Shown in pieces: positions 12,079 through 23,370 of a stretch of DNA of 64,000 nt (the stretch's first letter is position 1; each line of letters opens with the position of its first letter). A model generated the notes under the pieces. That model saw only the letters and a list, made by a program, of their open reading frames with translations. It ran no database searches and was not told where the DNA came from. A program made the translations under genes and the position numbers. The stretch lies in NCBI GenBank assembly GCA_021464415.1, contig CM038469.1, positions 6,922,501 to 6,986,500 on the forward strand. The letters are read 5' to 3'. Source of the stretch: Lonicera japonica. Lineage: Eukaryota; Streptophyta; Magnoliopsida; Dipsacales; Caprifoliaceae.

Positions 12079-13638
12079 TGTTGGTCGGATAATGACCCTA
12101 GAGAGGGGTGAATAGAGTTTTCAAAACTCAATGCGGAATTAAAAGGTTTCAAAAAAAGTTTTAAGAATAAAATTTTAACTCAATGAATATCAAGGAAATA
12201 TGCAAAGTAATCAATCTCAAGAACAAGCAATAAATATAAATGCAAGTAAATAAAGAGCTTGAGTTAGAGAGATTGAACCGAGTGAGATAATGATGTTTTC
12301 TTCTCGCAGTTCGATTGTTTAGACCATACGTCCGCGCCCGAATAGTTCCCCGAGAAGTTCCACTAAAACCGATTTTCTTCCCGGTGAAAATCAAATCTTT
12401 ACAAGTGTAATCTTTTTCACTACACTCAACAAGTGTTGTTCTTCTCACAACACTCTACAAGTGTGATTCTACTCACCACACTCAACACAAGAACTAACCT
12501 TCTTGCTATCATATGAGATAAACCTCTCACAATTGATGAATAAAGATAGTTTGGTGATTCACACCAATAAACAATAACTCTCAAGTGTATTTGAAGATTA
12601 CAAATGAAGCTCACACCAGAGTTATCAAGATTGATCAATAAATAAGCTCAAAGATGAAGAATATGATCAATGAAATGAATTGAATACTTGAATAACTTTG
12701 TATATATGTAAAATGGGTTTGTAGAATGATTCAAGTTATGTTAAAACATGTCTAGGACCTCATATATATATCTTTCAAAACCATATGGCCATTGGGGATG
12801 ATTAAGAAAGGTTTTGGGTTAAAGGTATACATTTTCAAACTTTCCAACAGCTAGTTTTGACAAAAAATTCAAATTTGTTTTGATAATTTCTCCCAATTTG
12901 ACCGTTGGATCATGCTCAAATTTTAGTCAACAGTTCTAAGAGATGTTGTCTAACTACTTTAAAAATTTCAAAATGATCAGAGTCAAGAAAGGCCTCCATC
13001 TTACCGTTAGATCAAAACTGTGCGAAAATTGAGCGAATTTTAAATGTGAAATAAAAACATTTTTGAAATTTAACAATTTTGTTCCAACTACAATTCTAAT
13101 GATTTTTGAACCTCAGAGATATGTTTCTAAGATACCTATTTTTATTAAAGCTTAAAATATGATCATTTAAAATTAATATGAATTTATTTTGAAACTCGGT
13201 CTTTGCAAAATGATGTTTTTCAAATAAATTCAATTTCAAGCTTGTTTGAATCAATCTTTAAAAGGTGAATGAATACATTTGAGCTATAAGGATTTGATTA
13301 AAAAAGTAACTTTACACAAATCTTAAGCACTCACTCAATTACTAAATTAACGAGTCTTCGAATGCTTTGATTTGTTTCTTCGGATTGATTTACATTTGAA
13401 GCTTTTTTCTTGAAGCTTTTCATATAGTTTTTTGATCATTTGTACTTCATGATTTGCATTGAGATATTTGATCTTCCTTGTCTTGTTCAATGATCGAATA
13501 GTGAAAGAGTGATCCTTGTCATGTTTTTCTTGAATTTTCCAAGTAAATGAAGTATATACTTATATCAAGAAACATGTTAAATTACACATGATTGACTTTT
13601 TGTTATTATCAAAATAAGATTAAAACCTTAGGTCAACA
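12079..13638 (-). mobile_element. 3' LTR of family L1, 1560 bp
   Basis: Full-length relative of the LTRs at 4822 and 23371, in minus orientation (TGTTGACC...CCGACCAACA). It differs from the other two in having a polypurine tract (AAAAAGGGGGAGAT on the minus strand) immediately upstream at 13639-13652. It therefore looks like the 3' LTR of an element whose internal region is lost or degraded, not a simple solo LTR. Confidence 0.75.
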
Positions 13639-13810
13639 ATCTCCCCCTTTTTGATGATGACAATAAATTAATGTGTGTTAACAATAACAAGCATAAATAG
13701 CATATAAATGTAAATGAAAAATATCCTCCCAAATTACACATGATTGATTTATTGTTATTATCAAAATAAAATTAAGACCTTAGGTTAACAATTTCCCCCT
13801 TTTTGATGAT
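13639..13810 (-). repeat. Duplicated polypurine tract and LTR edge
   Basis: The LTR edge plus adjoining AAAAAGGGGG tract at about 13570-13660 is repeated at about 13729-13810, with TGATGATGACAATAAATTAAT shared after both. This is a small tandem duplication of the LTR/PPT junction of family L1. Confidence 0.6.
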
Positions 13811-14775
13811 GACAATAAATTAATATGTGTTAACAATAAATAATAGTATTTTGACGAGTAAATTTTTAAACAATAAACAAGTTCCCCCTAAATATATGCA
13901 TATAAGTAAAAGTAGAAAATAATAAGTAATCCAAGCATAATAATAAAATGAAAGTAATAGTTTAATAGTTAAAACTTAAATATAGTTATAGTTCTAAGAG
14001 TGTGTACCATTATCACTCTTCAAACTTGGCTTAAAAACTCAGACACATCACACACATTATTTCTCCCCTTTTGATATCATCAAAAAGAAGGAGTCCCTCT
14101 TGAGGTTGTGGTTATGGTTGTGGTGAATTGGACTCACGTACACGTCACCTAGTGGATCATCTCAAGCTGCTTGAAAAAAATTAGCTTAGGCCAACAAGTT
14201 ATTTTTGAGGATAGCATGCTGTTTTGCTGCTCTAGAATCATAAAAATCTGCTGAAATATCAAGTCCTTTGTGGGAGAATTCTTATAACTCTTTGTAGAAA
14301 ACTCCGATTATTGTTCCGTAAATTGAGTTAGAAAGTAGACACACAGATATTTCCAAAAATATATGGTAGAGATCCTAGTTCTCAGCCAATTGGTACAGTT
14401 TTAGCTGTCAAGTTACACTATGTCCATATCAAGTCCTTTGTAGGAGAATTACTATAACTCTTTGTAGAAAACTCCGATTGATGCACCATATATTTCTAGA
14501 AAGCTCTATGTGTCTACTTTCTAACCCAATTTAAGGTATCAGAGGAGGTCACGGGTGCGATACCTGGGGCGCGCCATTGTGGGTGGGGGGGATTGTTGGA
14601 GGTAAATCCACAATTACGCTCTTCTCTGTGGTGAATCCGGAGGGTATATCCGGTGTGCAGGTTATCGAATGCCATGGCACTCTAATAGACCTTGCATATA
14701 AGGAAATAAAGTTGCGCCTTTGCTAACAGTTATAGCTTTTGGCGCAACGGTAAGCGCTTGATCCTCACAAATCAG
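13811..14775. other. Retroelement-derived spacer, no gene seen
   Basis: AT-rich, with pyrimidine-rich TCTCCCCTTTTTGAT near 14060 that echoes the L1 polypurine tract. Two near-identical stretches at 14252-14310 and 14427-14485 (CAAGTCCTTTGT...AACTCCGATT) form a short direct repeat. No protein domain recognised. Confidence 0.3.
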
Positions 14776-15114
14776 TCAATAACAAAGAATAAATAAAAAT
14801 TGCGATTTATAATTAAAGAGATCTAAGGCTATTAATGATATAGTGGCGACCGCTACAGCATGTCTGAAGCAAATGCTGCGTACGGGGAGGTCGACACTGG
14901 CGGTGGTGGTTGCGGTGTTGCCGGTGGTCGAATGTATAGACACGCTAAGGAGCACCAGTAGCAACACCATTGACTGAGATGGCTGGGCGACAGACTGGGC
15001 AGCAAAGGGCTGGGTGGAGGGTTGGGAGGCCACGCGCAACAAGGCCTGCAGCAGCTTATCGTACTGCACCTCTGGGCGCGACTTCTTCCTGGTCGCATAC
15101 GCTCTCGAAGGCAT
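14776..15114 (-). pseudogene. Possible retrotransposon gag N-terminus fragment
   Basis: Minus-strand frame starting MPSRAYATRKK, then LLQALLRVASQPSTQPFAAQ. This composition and length pattern resemble the start of Ty3-type gag proteins (basic start, Gln/Ala/Pro-rich linker). An overlapping frame is Pro/Cys-rich and the protein breaks up after about 50 residues. No zinc knuckle or capsid motif is visible, so this is only a weak match. Confidence 0.25.
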
Positions 15115-15948
15115 CCTGACTTGAATCTCAATTTTTTAATTTCAATTTCAAATTTAGTTTCAATTTCAGTTTTGCTATAATTGATTTGAATTGAAATTGA
15201 TGTTTGGGGTTTCAATTGAGATTCAATCGCAAGCAACATCGCGACTTGAATCTCAATTGAAACCCTAATCTTAATTTCACCTCAATTTCAGTTTCAATTT
15301 ATATTTTGCCCTAATTGAATTGAATTTGATATTGAAGAATATGAAACTCTAGTTCTCCAACATATTTCACAATGAGGCTCATTAAATTATGGTCCACATA
15401 AAACAAAGGATATCAAATCACAATTCAATTTAACTGAACTACCAAATGCTTGAATATGAACTTACTAACCTGTTGATATGAAGGTTCATATTATGAGGCT
15501 ATTATATAACAAATTAAGACAAATAGTGTAACAAAGTTCATACTTGCCAAACTAAAAGCAAACAGTATTATATATCGTGTCCATGCTTAACATAGATGAA
15601 AAATATATGTATATAATTGTGGCAATAAAGTTATTTAATTTGTTGAATACATGCACCCATTGTGTTTAAATATCTGTCATATATGTATTTATTAGTACTG
15701 AAAGTGAGAGAAAGAATAGTAGAAAAGAAGATGAGTACCCCACAATTTAAAAATAGGAATCAAAATTTCATTATGGGCATACTAAAAGGTGTTTCTTAAA
15801 GGTTGTTTCAATTCTTTTTTTCTTTTAGTTATGTGTAAAAAGGGTTTAGAAGATTCACCGGAATAGGAAACTTAAAACAAAACAAACACATATACATTAC
15901 TAGGGCCAGTAATCCAAATTACTGGGGCCAGTAATCCATTACGCAATC
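15115..15948. other. AT-rich spacer
   Basis: The first 220 bases hold repeated CAATTTCAATTT/TTGAATTGAAATTG motifs that make a low-complexity leader-like tract. The rest is AT-rich with no supported gene. The first copies of the ATTACTGGGGCCAGTAAT palindrome appear at 15899-15937. Confidence 0.4.
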
Positions 15949-16605
15949 AATATTGCTTTGAACATTTGGGGGAAAATGGTGCACAATTAACAAGTTTGGA
16001 TTGGTGTTTGGAGTAATTCATACAGCTGATAATATAATTATAGTAACATGCACATATGAACAATTACTCCATTATGCTGTCAATATTGCTCTGAGCATTT
16101 TGGGAAAAATGGAGCACAATTAACAAGTTTGGATTGGTGTTTGGACCAATTCAAACAGCTAACAACACAATTATGGTAATAGGCACATAAGAACAATTAC
16201 TCCATTACACAGTCAATATTGCTCTGAACATTTGGGGAAAAATTGAGCACAATTAACAAGTTTGGATTGGTGTTTGAACCAATTCATACAGCTGATAACA
16301 CAATTATGGTAACATGCACATATGAACAATTACTCCATTACGCAGTCAACATTGCTCTGAGCAATTTTGGGGGAAAATGGAGCACAATTAATAAGTTTGG
16401 ATTGGTGTTTAGACCAATTCATATAGCTAATAACACAATTATGGTAACAGTCATATAAGAACAATTACTCCATTAAGCAGTCAATATTGCTCTAAGCATT
16501 TGGGGAAAAATGGAGCACAATTAACAAGTTTAGATTGGTGTTTGAACCAATTCATACAGCTGATAACAGAATTATGGTAGCAGGCACATAGAAACAATTA
16601 CTTGA
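15949..16605 (+). repeat. Tandem repeat, five units of about 133 bp
   Basis: The phrase CAATATTGCTCTGA recurs near 15949, 16081, 16214, 16347 and 16482, so the period is 133-135 bp. Each unit carries AACAAGTTTGGATTGGTG and CATATGAACAATTACTCC. Units differ by scattered substitutions. Reading frames inside are by-products of the repeat. Confidence 0.85.
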
Positions 16606-16959
16606 ATACAAGCCACACTATCTAATTTCACGCAATAACGCCTATTCAAGCCCTATAATTACAAACCAATAGAAATGGAGAGTGAGAAGCTTGCCAAATT
16701 GAAATAGGTTGTGTATGAAAGAGAGATAGAGAGAGTGAATCCAAACTGAGAGATAAAGAGAGAGAGAAATGGAAACAGGGGATTGAGTAGGCGGTGTAAG
16801 AGAGAAGAGAGAGCAAATCTCGTGTGTGGGGAGAGAGTGAGTGATGGGGGACAAAGGAGAAAAATAGATGAGGGTGCTAGAGGTGGTGGTGTTTGAGAGA
16901 GAAGACAGGTTAAGGCTCATAAATAATGGAAATGGGAGGAAAGATTAAATTTATAACCA
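16606..16959 (-). promoter_or_regulatory. GA-rich leader-like stretch
   Basis: The plus strand is GA-rich (runs of GAGAGA, 16720-16900), so the minus strand is CT-rich like a plant 5' leader. It lies beside the CACTA subterminal repeats, where promoters of such elements can occur. No open frame of note follows. Confidence 0.25.
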
Positions 16960-17160
16960 CACTATTGGGAGACGTATGTATACTACAAATTATTTAAAAA
17001 CTACGTCGCCTAAGATAATTTGAAAATTTCAAATTATTTAAAATTTTCGTAAAAATTTGTGGGGGTAATACTTTTGGGTGACGTAATATGTGCATGCGTC
17101 TCCTAGGAGTAACTCGGGAGACATATTTATAACTTGTTCGTCGCCTAAGATATTTAAAAA
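16960..17160. repeat. Left subterminal repeats of the CACTA element
   Basis: Contains GGGAGACGTA, ACGTCGCCTAAG, GGGTGACGTAA, GCGTCTCCTAGG and CGTCGCCTAAG in both orientations. These are the same unit types found at 32720-33072 and throughout 44580-50094. Confidence 0.6.
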
Positions 17161-17164
17161 AAAA

Positions 17165-18900
17165 ATTTTAATAATTTTTAGTTGAAATCTTTGACCAAAA
17201 TTTTCTCTAAAAAGTATAAGAATCTAATGGTTAAAAATACACATGTTATGGTTTGCATTATTTCTACACCATTTGATGAGTTTTATACACACATCAACAT
17301 GTCATATCAAAGTAAACCACTGACACCAATAATATACACAAAATAAACTCACATACTAATAATTTTGTCTACATTAAAAATGCCATAACTTAAAATAAAA
17401 AATTCAAAATTTAATAAAAAAATAATTTTTAAAATATACTAATCAAGATCAATTAAACAAGATCCATCATTATTATATAATTATGCAAAAAAAAAAAATC
17501 AAGAAAAATTATTGTGTAATATTTAAGGACGTACATTATGTGTTCATATATTATTGGCCATCTCAATCTATCATTTTTAGGATATACGTTACGTGGTTGG
17601 ATTATGATTAAAAGAATCTTTAAAAAATTAAAAACAAGTCGGTCCAATTGGGTATACTTTTAGTTTTTTCAGCATGAAGATATATTGAACTTACGTTTCA
17701 ATTGTTTACAATGTTAGATTAGACTAAACAATGGGTTCAAAATAGATTAATTGATTTTGTTGATTTGAATTCGTCACACGTTAATTTTTTTTTATCCTAT
17801 TATTAGTTTTTATTTTATTTTACCGTGTTGGATTAGCGTTGAGCGATTAATGCCAGTATATTGTCTTCTGGAACATACGAGGGTAAAACAAATGGATATA
17901 ATCTGTAAGAGAAGAGTCGAGTCTGTGTTGTGGATAGCCAAACTCACACCGAAAATGGAAAAAAATCTAAAAATAGAGATGAAGAAGTTTCGCAGATTTA
18001 ATGTTCATAATTCATCCCCTGGTGTGTATGAGGTGAGATCTGAATTTTAATATTCAGTGGACTTGAATGCACACACATGTTCTTGTTTTAAATGGCAGAT
18101 CAACTGTTTCCTTTGCCCTCATGCTCTTGTTGCGATTTTAAGCTTTATCAAAACAAGGATGTTTACAACTTCGTAAACGTCGTATTTCACGCCAATTCAT
18201 CTAGAAAGTTGTATAGTTTCCTTATTCACCCAATAAGCAATGTGAACGAGTCTACCTCAGAGGTTACAGATGGCTACATCTTTTCTCCCATTGCAAAGTG
18301 AAGAGGCCACCAAGCAAGCGTAGGAACAAGAGGATGAAGTCAAGCAGAGAGTCTGAGAAGAAGTCAGTTACTTGCGGCCGGTGTCATAAGAAGGGCAGCC
18401 ACCCAATAAGTCATACAGTTTCCCCATTCACCCAATAGGCAATGTGGATGAGTCTACCTCAGAGGTTACAAGTGGCTACATCTTTCCTCCCATTGCAAAG
18501 AAAAGAGGCCACCGGACAGGCGTAAAAACAAGAGGATGAAGTCAAGTGGAAAATATGAGAAGAAGTCGATTACTTACAGCCGGTGTCATAAGAAAGGCAA
18601 CCACAACAGGATTACTTGTACAGAGGCTATTGACTACCAACATTATATTAAATTTTTTATTTTTTTATTTTAAGTAATAGAATTTTTAATATAGACAAAA
18701 ATAATTAATGTATGAGAGTTTATTGTGTATATATTATTGGTATGAGTATTTTAACTTTGACGTGACATCTTGATTTGTGTATAAAACTTATCTATTGGTG
18801 TAGAATTAATGCACACCATAACATATGTATTTTTAAACATTAGATTTTTATACTTTTTAGAGAATTTTTTTTGGTCAAATATGGTGTTTTAATAGATTTG
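17165..18900 (+). mobile_element. MULE remnant with inverted ends
   Basis: The bases at about 17165-17400 recur inverted at about 18655-18900 (shared landmarks: TTTTTAACCATTAGATTCTT, AATGTAGACAAAATTATTAG, ACACCATTTGATG). This gives long terminal inverted repeats around a MuDR-type transposase fragment. Further copies of the inner inverted-repeat sequence lie at 20390-20840 and 47160-47230. The 9-bp duplication cannot be fixed. Confidence 0.6.
17850..18640 (+). pseudogene. MuDR-type transposase C-terminal remnant
   Basis: Starts in frame with MPVYCLLEHTRVKQMD, the conserved region after the catalytic core of MURA-like transposases. A SWIM zinc-finger pattern follows (VDLNAHTCSCFKWQ...FPCPHAL, about 18055-18125, across a stop and frame change). 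Then come KRPPSKRRNKRMK and a CCHC-like knuckle (CGRCHKKGSH, about 18370). The 3' part is tandemly duplicated (about 18220-18400 and 18405-18600), and the second knuckle has lost its first Cys. The DDE core is absent. It cannot encode an active transposase. Confidence 0.7.
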
Positions 18901-18914
18901 AAACAAAGCAATTC

Positions 18915-18985
18915 CAGAATTACTGGGGCTAGTAATCTAATTTGATGGGAGCAATAATGGATTACTGGGACCAGTAATCCAAGTT
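18915..18985. repeat. Palindrome cluster (ATTACTGG family)
   Basis: Two to three diverged copies of the ATTACTGGnnCCAGTAAT unit immediately right of the MULE remnant. Confidence 0.6.
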
Positions 18986-19229
18986 TCTAGTGTGACTTTA
19001 CACGTGCGTGTCATCTTCTCGAATTATCAAGTTATTAATTCGCGGTGGGGGGGGGGGGAGGGGTTTAGTCACGTGGCAGCACAGGACGGGATGGTAACGT
19101 TTACTAAAGAATCACGTCATTTCAAAATGAATAACTTCCCTCAAAAATCGTCGCTTGCACTACTATAAGTAACCCCTTCCATCCCATCAACCTAACATCT
19201 TTCTCATCACTTTTCTAATACCATTACCG

Positions 19230-19429
19230 ATGGAGAATGTTTTAGAGGCTAATAGTTCTTATAGACCTTCAGTGACTCCTAGTGCAGTTAGTAACCTTTT
19301 TCGGAGGGTGGAAAGACTTGAAAGAGAGGTTCGAAGGATGGAAATTTGACACAAACCATTAGAGACCTGGAGCAACGTCTGGCCGTCGTGAACGCAGAGA
19401 TGGACCAACTGCGTGAGGGGTTAGGGTAG
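19230..19429 (+). pseudogene. Small coiled-coil ORF with one frameshift
   Basis: The ATG at 19230 opens MENVLEANSSYRPSVTPSAV, then heptad-like VERLEREVRRME. A stop comes at about 19347. One base later in frame the coil continues as TIRDLEQRLAVVNAEMDQLR and ends with TAG at 19427-19429. One missing base near 19344-19350 would explain the break, for a total of about 66 residues. A TATA-like CTATAAGTAA lies about 65 bases upstream. The family is unknown. It lies among transposon fragments and is probably TE-associated. Confidence 0.4.
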
Positions 19430-20244
19430 GGGATAATGGGAAGGTCAGGTGATAGGAAAACATATCTTAATAAATTGGAAATACATGTTTACCCATGTAT
19501 TTCTTTGAATAAAGGATTTGCCACCCAAAAAACAGGTGGTTTTTTTCCCATCATCTGGTCATAAACTGTCCCATCTGTTTCTGTTTCCCTTCCCTCTTTT
19601 GTTCCTCCTCCTGAAGGTCTTTCTGGATTGACTCCTTTTAGTTGATTTGGGATTCCTAGGAGTTTCACTTTTCGGGGCTCGTTGACAGGTTGCCTTTAAC
19701 AACGTAGTCACCTGCCCATCTATTTCGTAGGATTTCTCCAATTAGGGAGAACCTACAACACTGTAGGGGTTAAGGGTCTAAGACCCCTTTTTGTTGTATT
19801 TTTTGAACAATTGGTGGTTTCTTTCCTATTTTCTGGTCTTAAAATTTTTGGGGCTCGTTTATTTCTTGCTTTGAATATGTAATCAGTTGGACCTTGAAGT
19901 CCCTCCTTTGTAATTTTACTTTCATAAATAGAAAAGAAGTTGTTTATCTATATCTTATCTTATACACCATTTATTTTCATTTGTCGCTGTTGTATGAATG
20001 CTGGTGTTTGGGTCTTTGTCACAAGTGGTGGAATCTGAAAATCTAAACTGGTCTTCTGTTTTATACTAGGGCCAATAATGAAACCTCGCAGAAATACACG
20101 TAACACGATAACACAAAACTTTGCATCTTGTACACCATTTATTTTTATTTGTCATTGTTGTATCAATGTTTGTGTTTGGGTCATTCTCGTAAAGCGGTGA
20201 AATCTGAAAATCTAAATTTGTCTATTGTTTTAAACTTTCTCTAA
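19430..20244. other. Non-coding spacer
   Basis: Two related stretches (about 19970-20100 and 20125-20300: CACCATTTATTTT, ATTTGTC, GTTTGGGTC, AATCTGAAAATCTAAA, GAAATACA-GTAACACGATAAC) show a local tandem duplication of about 160-180 bp. No protein match. Confidence 0.4.
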
Positions 20245-20290
20245 AGGATTACTGGGGCAAGTAATCCTCATTACTAGGGCCAGTAATGAA
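20245..20290. repeat. Palindrome cluster (ATTACTGG family)
   Basis: GGATTACTGGGGCAAGTAAT followed by CATTACTAGGGCCAGTAATG, two units back to back. Confidence 0.65.
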
Positions 20291-20389
20291 ACCTGGCAGA
20301 AATACAAGTAACACGATAACAAGAAACGAATCGGATGAAGATATATAAGTTAACTAGGGTATACCTGTGCCATCCGACACGAAAAAATA

Positions 20390-20840
20390 AAACAAAATTG
20401 ATAATAGGATAAAAAAATTAATGTGTGATGAAATCAATCAATCTATTTTGAGCCCATTGTCTAATCTAGTCTAACGATATGAACAACTGAAACGTAAGTT
20501 CAATACAACTTCATGCTAAAAAACTAAAAGTATACTGGATTAGATCAACTTATTTTTAATTTTTTAAAGAGTCTTTTAATTATAATCCGACTACGTAACA
20601 TACGTCCAAAAATGATAGATTGAAATGATTAATAATGTATGAACACATAACGTATGTCTTTAAATGTTACAAAATAATTTTTCTTGATTTTTTTTGGCAT
20701 AATATAGTCATGATGGATCTTGTTTAATTGATCTTGATTAGTAGATTTTAAATATTAAATTTTGAATTTTGAATTTTTTATTTTAAGTTATGGTATTTTT
20801 AATGTAGACAAAATTATTAGTATGTGAGACTTTATTGTGT
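20390..20840 (-). repeat. Inverted copy of the MULE inner terminal repeat
   Basis: Reverse complement of about 17360-17810. Shared landmarks: AATAGGATAAAAAAATTAATGTG, AACTGAAACGTAAGTTCAAT, AAAAATGATAGATTGA, GATCTTGTTTAATTGATCTT. It may be the right end of a larger or second MULE copy. Confidence 0.7.
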
Positions 20841-21089
20841 TTTATAGTATAAATAGGTGAACCCTTATCGAGTTCGGGTCACTATTGGATTCGCCCCGTT
20901 AGACCCGAAAAAAAACGAATCGTGTTGGTGTTCAACTACATTAACCGCTATAAACCGATAAGACCCGTTAAAAATAGGTAGTACCGAGTCGTGGTACCCG
21001 AACCTAACCGATTCAAACCATTAAAAACTAGCAAATATCTATGGGTACATATGTACTTTTGTTGTTGGATTACCTTGGACAATGCTTCG
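20841..21089. other. Short GC-shifted spacer
   Basis: Contains repeated CGGGTC / GACCCG words (GTTCGGGTCACTATTGG, TTAGACCCGAAAA, AAGACCCGTTAAA, GTACCCGAACC). It has a low-complexity repeat character and no gene. Confidence 0.3.
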
Positions 21090-21300
21090 CTCTGTTGTTG
21101 GATTACTGGGGGCAATAATCTGGATTAATGGGGAAGTAATTCTAATTACAGCCCAATAATCCTGATTACTGGGGGCAGTAATCTTGATTATTGCCAAATA
21201 ATCCTAATTACTGGGGACAGTAATCTGTTGTTGGATTACTAGGGCTAGTAATCTAAGTTGTGGTGTAGTATTTGGATTACTGGGGTCAGTAATTGTATTT
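21090..21300. repeat. Palindrome cluster (ATTACTGG family)
   Basis: About eight half-units and full units such as GATTACTGGGGGCAGTAATC spaced 15-40 bases apart, with diverged partners (ATTATTGCCAAATAATCC). Confidence 0.75.
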
Positions 21301-21399
21301 TAACACATACAAGGATAAAAATTTACCACTAACTCATTTTAACACATCAATTATGAAATATTCGTAAATGATATATTCCTCTTATTTATACCTGGTGCC

Positions 21400-22089
21400 A
21401 TTCCTCAACAAATATTTGCTTTTCAAAAAAATTTTCACCCTCCCCACCTTTTCTAACCACTACCGCCATTTTCGGAGCCCACGACTCACAACGAAGCTCT
21501 CGCTCTCTTTAACTCTCGCTTTACTACACATATAAAGACATCATCTTCATCATCTCTTTGGCTTATCCAACCATGTAAGTTTAACTCTGACTCTATCTCT
21601 TTCTTTTTCACTTTTATCGTGCTCTTTTTCACACATTTTGTGAAGTACGTTAATGTCGATCAACAACTTATTTTTATCACCAAGAAGATTTTATATTTGA
21701 TGAAAGCATCTCGCGATTATGAGTGAATATTGAAATTTAGGGATTCAAAAAAATAAATGAACCATATATATCTGTTTTGTGTGTAAAGTTTGAGTAATAT
21801 ATTGCCTTGACATGCGGTTACTGTTCATTGTTGATTGCTACAACGCTAATAAAAACTAAGATTACTGGCCTCAGTAATAAAGATTACTGGCCCCAGTAAT
21901 GTGATTACTCGACCTATTAATGAATTACTGACCCCACTAATGTGATTACTGGCCACGGTAATCCGGATTACTGGCCCCGGTAATCCGGATTATTGGCCCC
22001 AGTAATCCATTATTGGCCTAGCAACTTGGATTATTCTGCTTATGTAGCTTCTTTCCTTACTAAACTAATTTTTTTTGCTGAAAATCAGA
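21400..22089 (+). promoter_or_regulatory. Promoter, leader and 5' intron of the TE gene at 22090
   Basis: CT-rich leader (21480-21570) after an AT-rich stretch, with ACATATAAAGACA near 21530. CCAACCAT|GTAAGTTT near 21573 makes a good donor. An intron would run to GAAAATCAG at 22087, just before the ATG at 22090. A palindrome cluster lies inside this intron. Inferred from splice signals only. Confidence 0.4.
21855..22030. repeat. Palindrome cluster inside the leader intron
   Basis: At least six ATTACTGGCCCCAGTAAT-like units in a row (for example GATTACTGGCCCCAGTAATG, GGATTACTGGCCCCGGTAAT), the densest array of this family. Confidence 0.8.
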
Positions 22090-23370
22090 ATGGCATCAAA
22101 ACATGATACTCCTGTCCGTGGTAGGGAAGAGGCCTTTATAAGCAGCAGTGATGTTGTGCCATTGTCTAAATTAAGAAAAAGACAAACACTATTGAGATCA
22201 CCACCGACGAAGAAGGCCACCACAAAGACAGCCGAACAAATGGTACCGAACCCGAAGGGCAAGCCCACTAGTTCTCCCAAAACAGCAGGACTGAAAAAAC
22301 AAAGAAGCACGCAAAACCATCAAAAACTTACTCTGCCAAACCCAAAAGGTTTTTTCCCCAAAGATGCACAATATTGGCCTTTGCCAAATTGGTAAATCAA
22401 TACACGAAAGCTATCCCGACTAAAACATAGGTGATTTTGAACGTGACAGTCTTCGGCCCTATGATGTGTTATTTTCGGGATGCCTTAGTCAAGGAACACG
22501 ATTGTAGGAAGATGAAAATTAGCTTCAAAATAATAATGAAGAATTTTGACACGGACCTGATGGTGTGGTCCTTTGGCATTTTACGGCCGGACTTGACCGA
22601 GGAGTTTTTGACGGTCTTGTTTCACCTGCCCACTAGAGGACTAAAAATTATACCCGTTCCTAGATCGGAGGATAGGAAGGAACAAGCGGCCAACCTGTTC
22701 CCAAATTGCAAGGAAATAAAAGGACCTTCTCGAACCAATATAAAGAACTTTCTCGCATCTGAGCTAAACAAAGAAAAAAGAGTCGATCCAAAAAATGTTG
22801 CATCGACTCTGCTGATGTATTTATTTTTAACCTTCTTTTTAGCAGAACCGGGATCAATCTTATATAGGATCCCGTCAACAGATGCATCGATATCGATAAC
22901 ATTAACAAGCATGACTGGGCGAACTCGACTGTGGACTTCTTGTTCTCTAGCGTCAAGAAGTACAACAAGGATAAACTAAGCACACTCAACAGATGCACGC
23001 TAATGGTGTAGTATTGGTTTTTGGATAAAACAAAACATAAATTATCGCAGTCAGATAATCGTCTAATCGGCAGGCCACATTTTGTGGCGTGGAACATTAG
23101 AGATATGTTCGACGTGAAGGCCTTAAAGTCAAACCCCAACCTCTTAGAGGTAACTTGTGCATTGATATAAATACTATACTTTTATGAATTTAAGACAATA
23201 AAAACCTAATCAATTGTACTATGTGATTCAAGAACTTGTACTCAGCGGAGCTTGGCCAGTGCCGTTTATAATTTGATGCATGAACAATTGGTAGGGGGCA
23301 GGAAAAGTAAGGGCAGTAGGGAAAGGAGGATGAAACTAGTGAGGATAAGAATGATTCCGAAGGTGAAGAT

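Noticed and set aside
14540..14790. tRNA or SINE from GGCGCAACGGTAAG (box A-like) and GGTCACGGGTGCGATACC (box B-like)
   Set aside because: The boxes occur in the wrong order and about 190 bases apart, and no cloverleaf can be drawn. At most SINE fragments.
16243..16458. Open frame inside the 133-bp tandem repeat
   Set aside because: It only reflects repeat periodicity.
22622..23139. Minus-strand open frames opposite the TE coding remnant
   Set aside because: The plus-strand frames carry the conserved-looking motifs; the minus ones are shadows.
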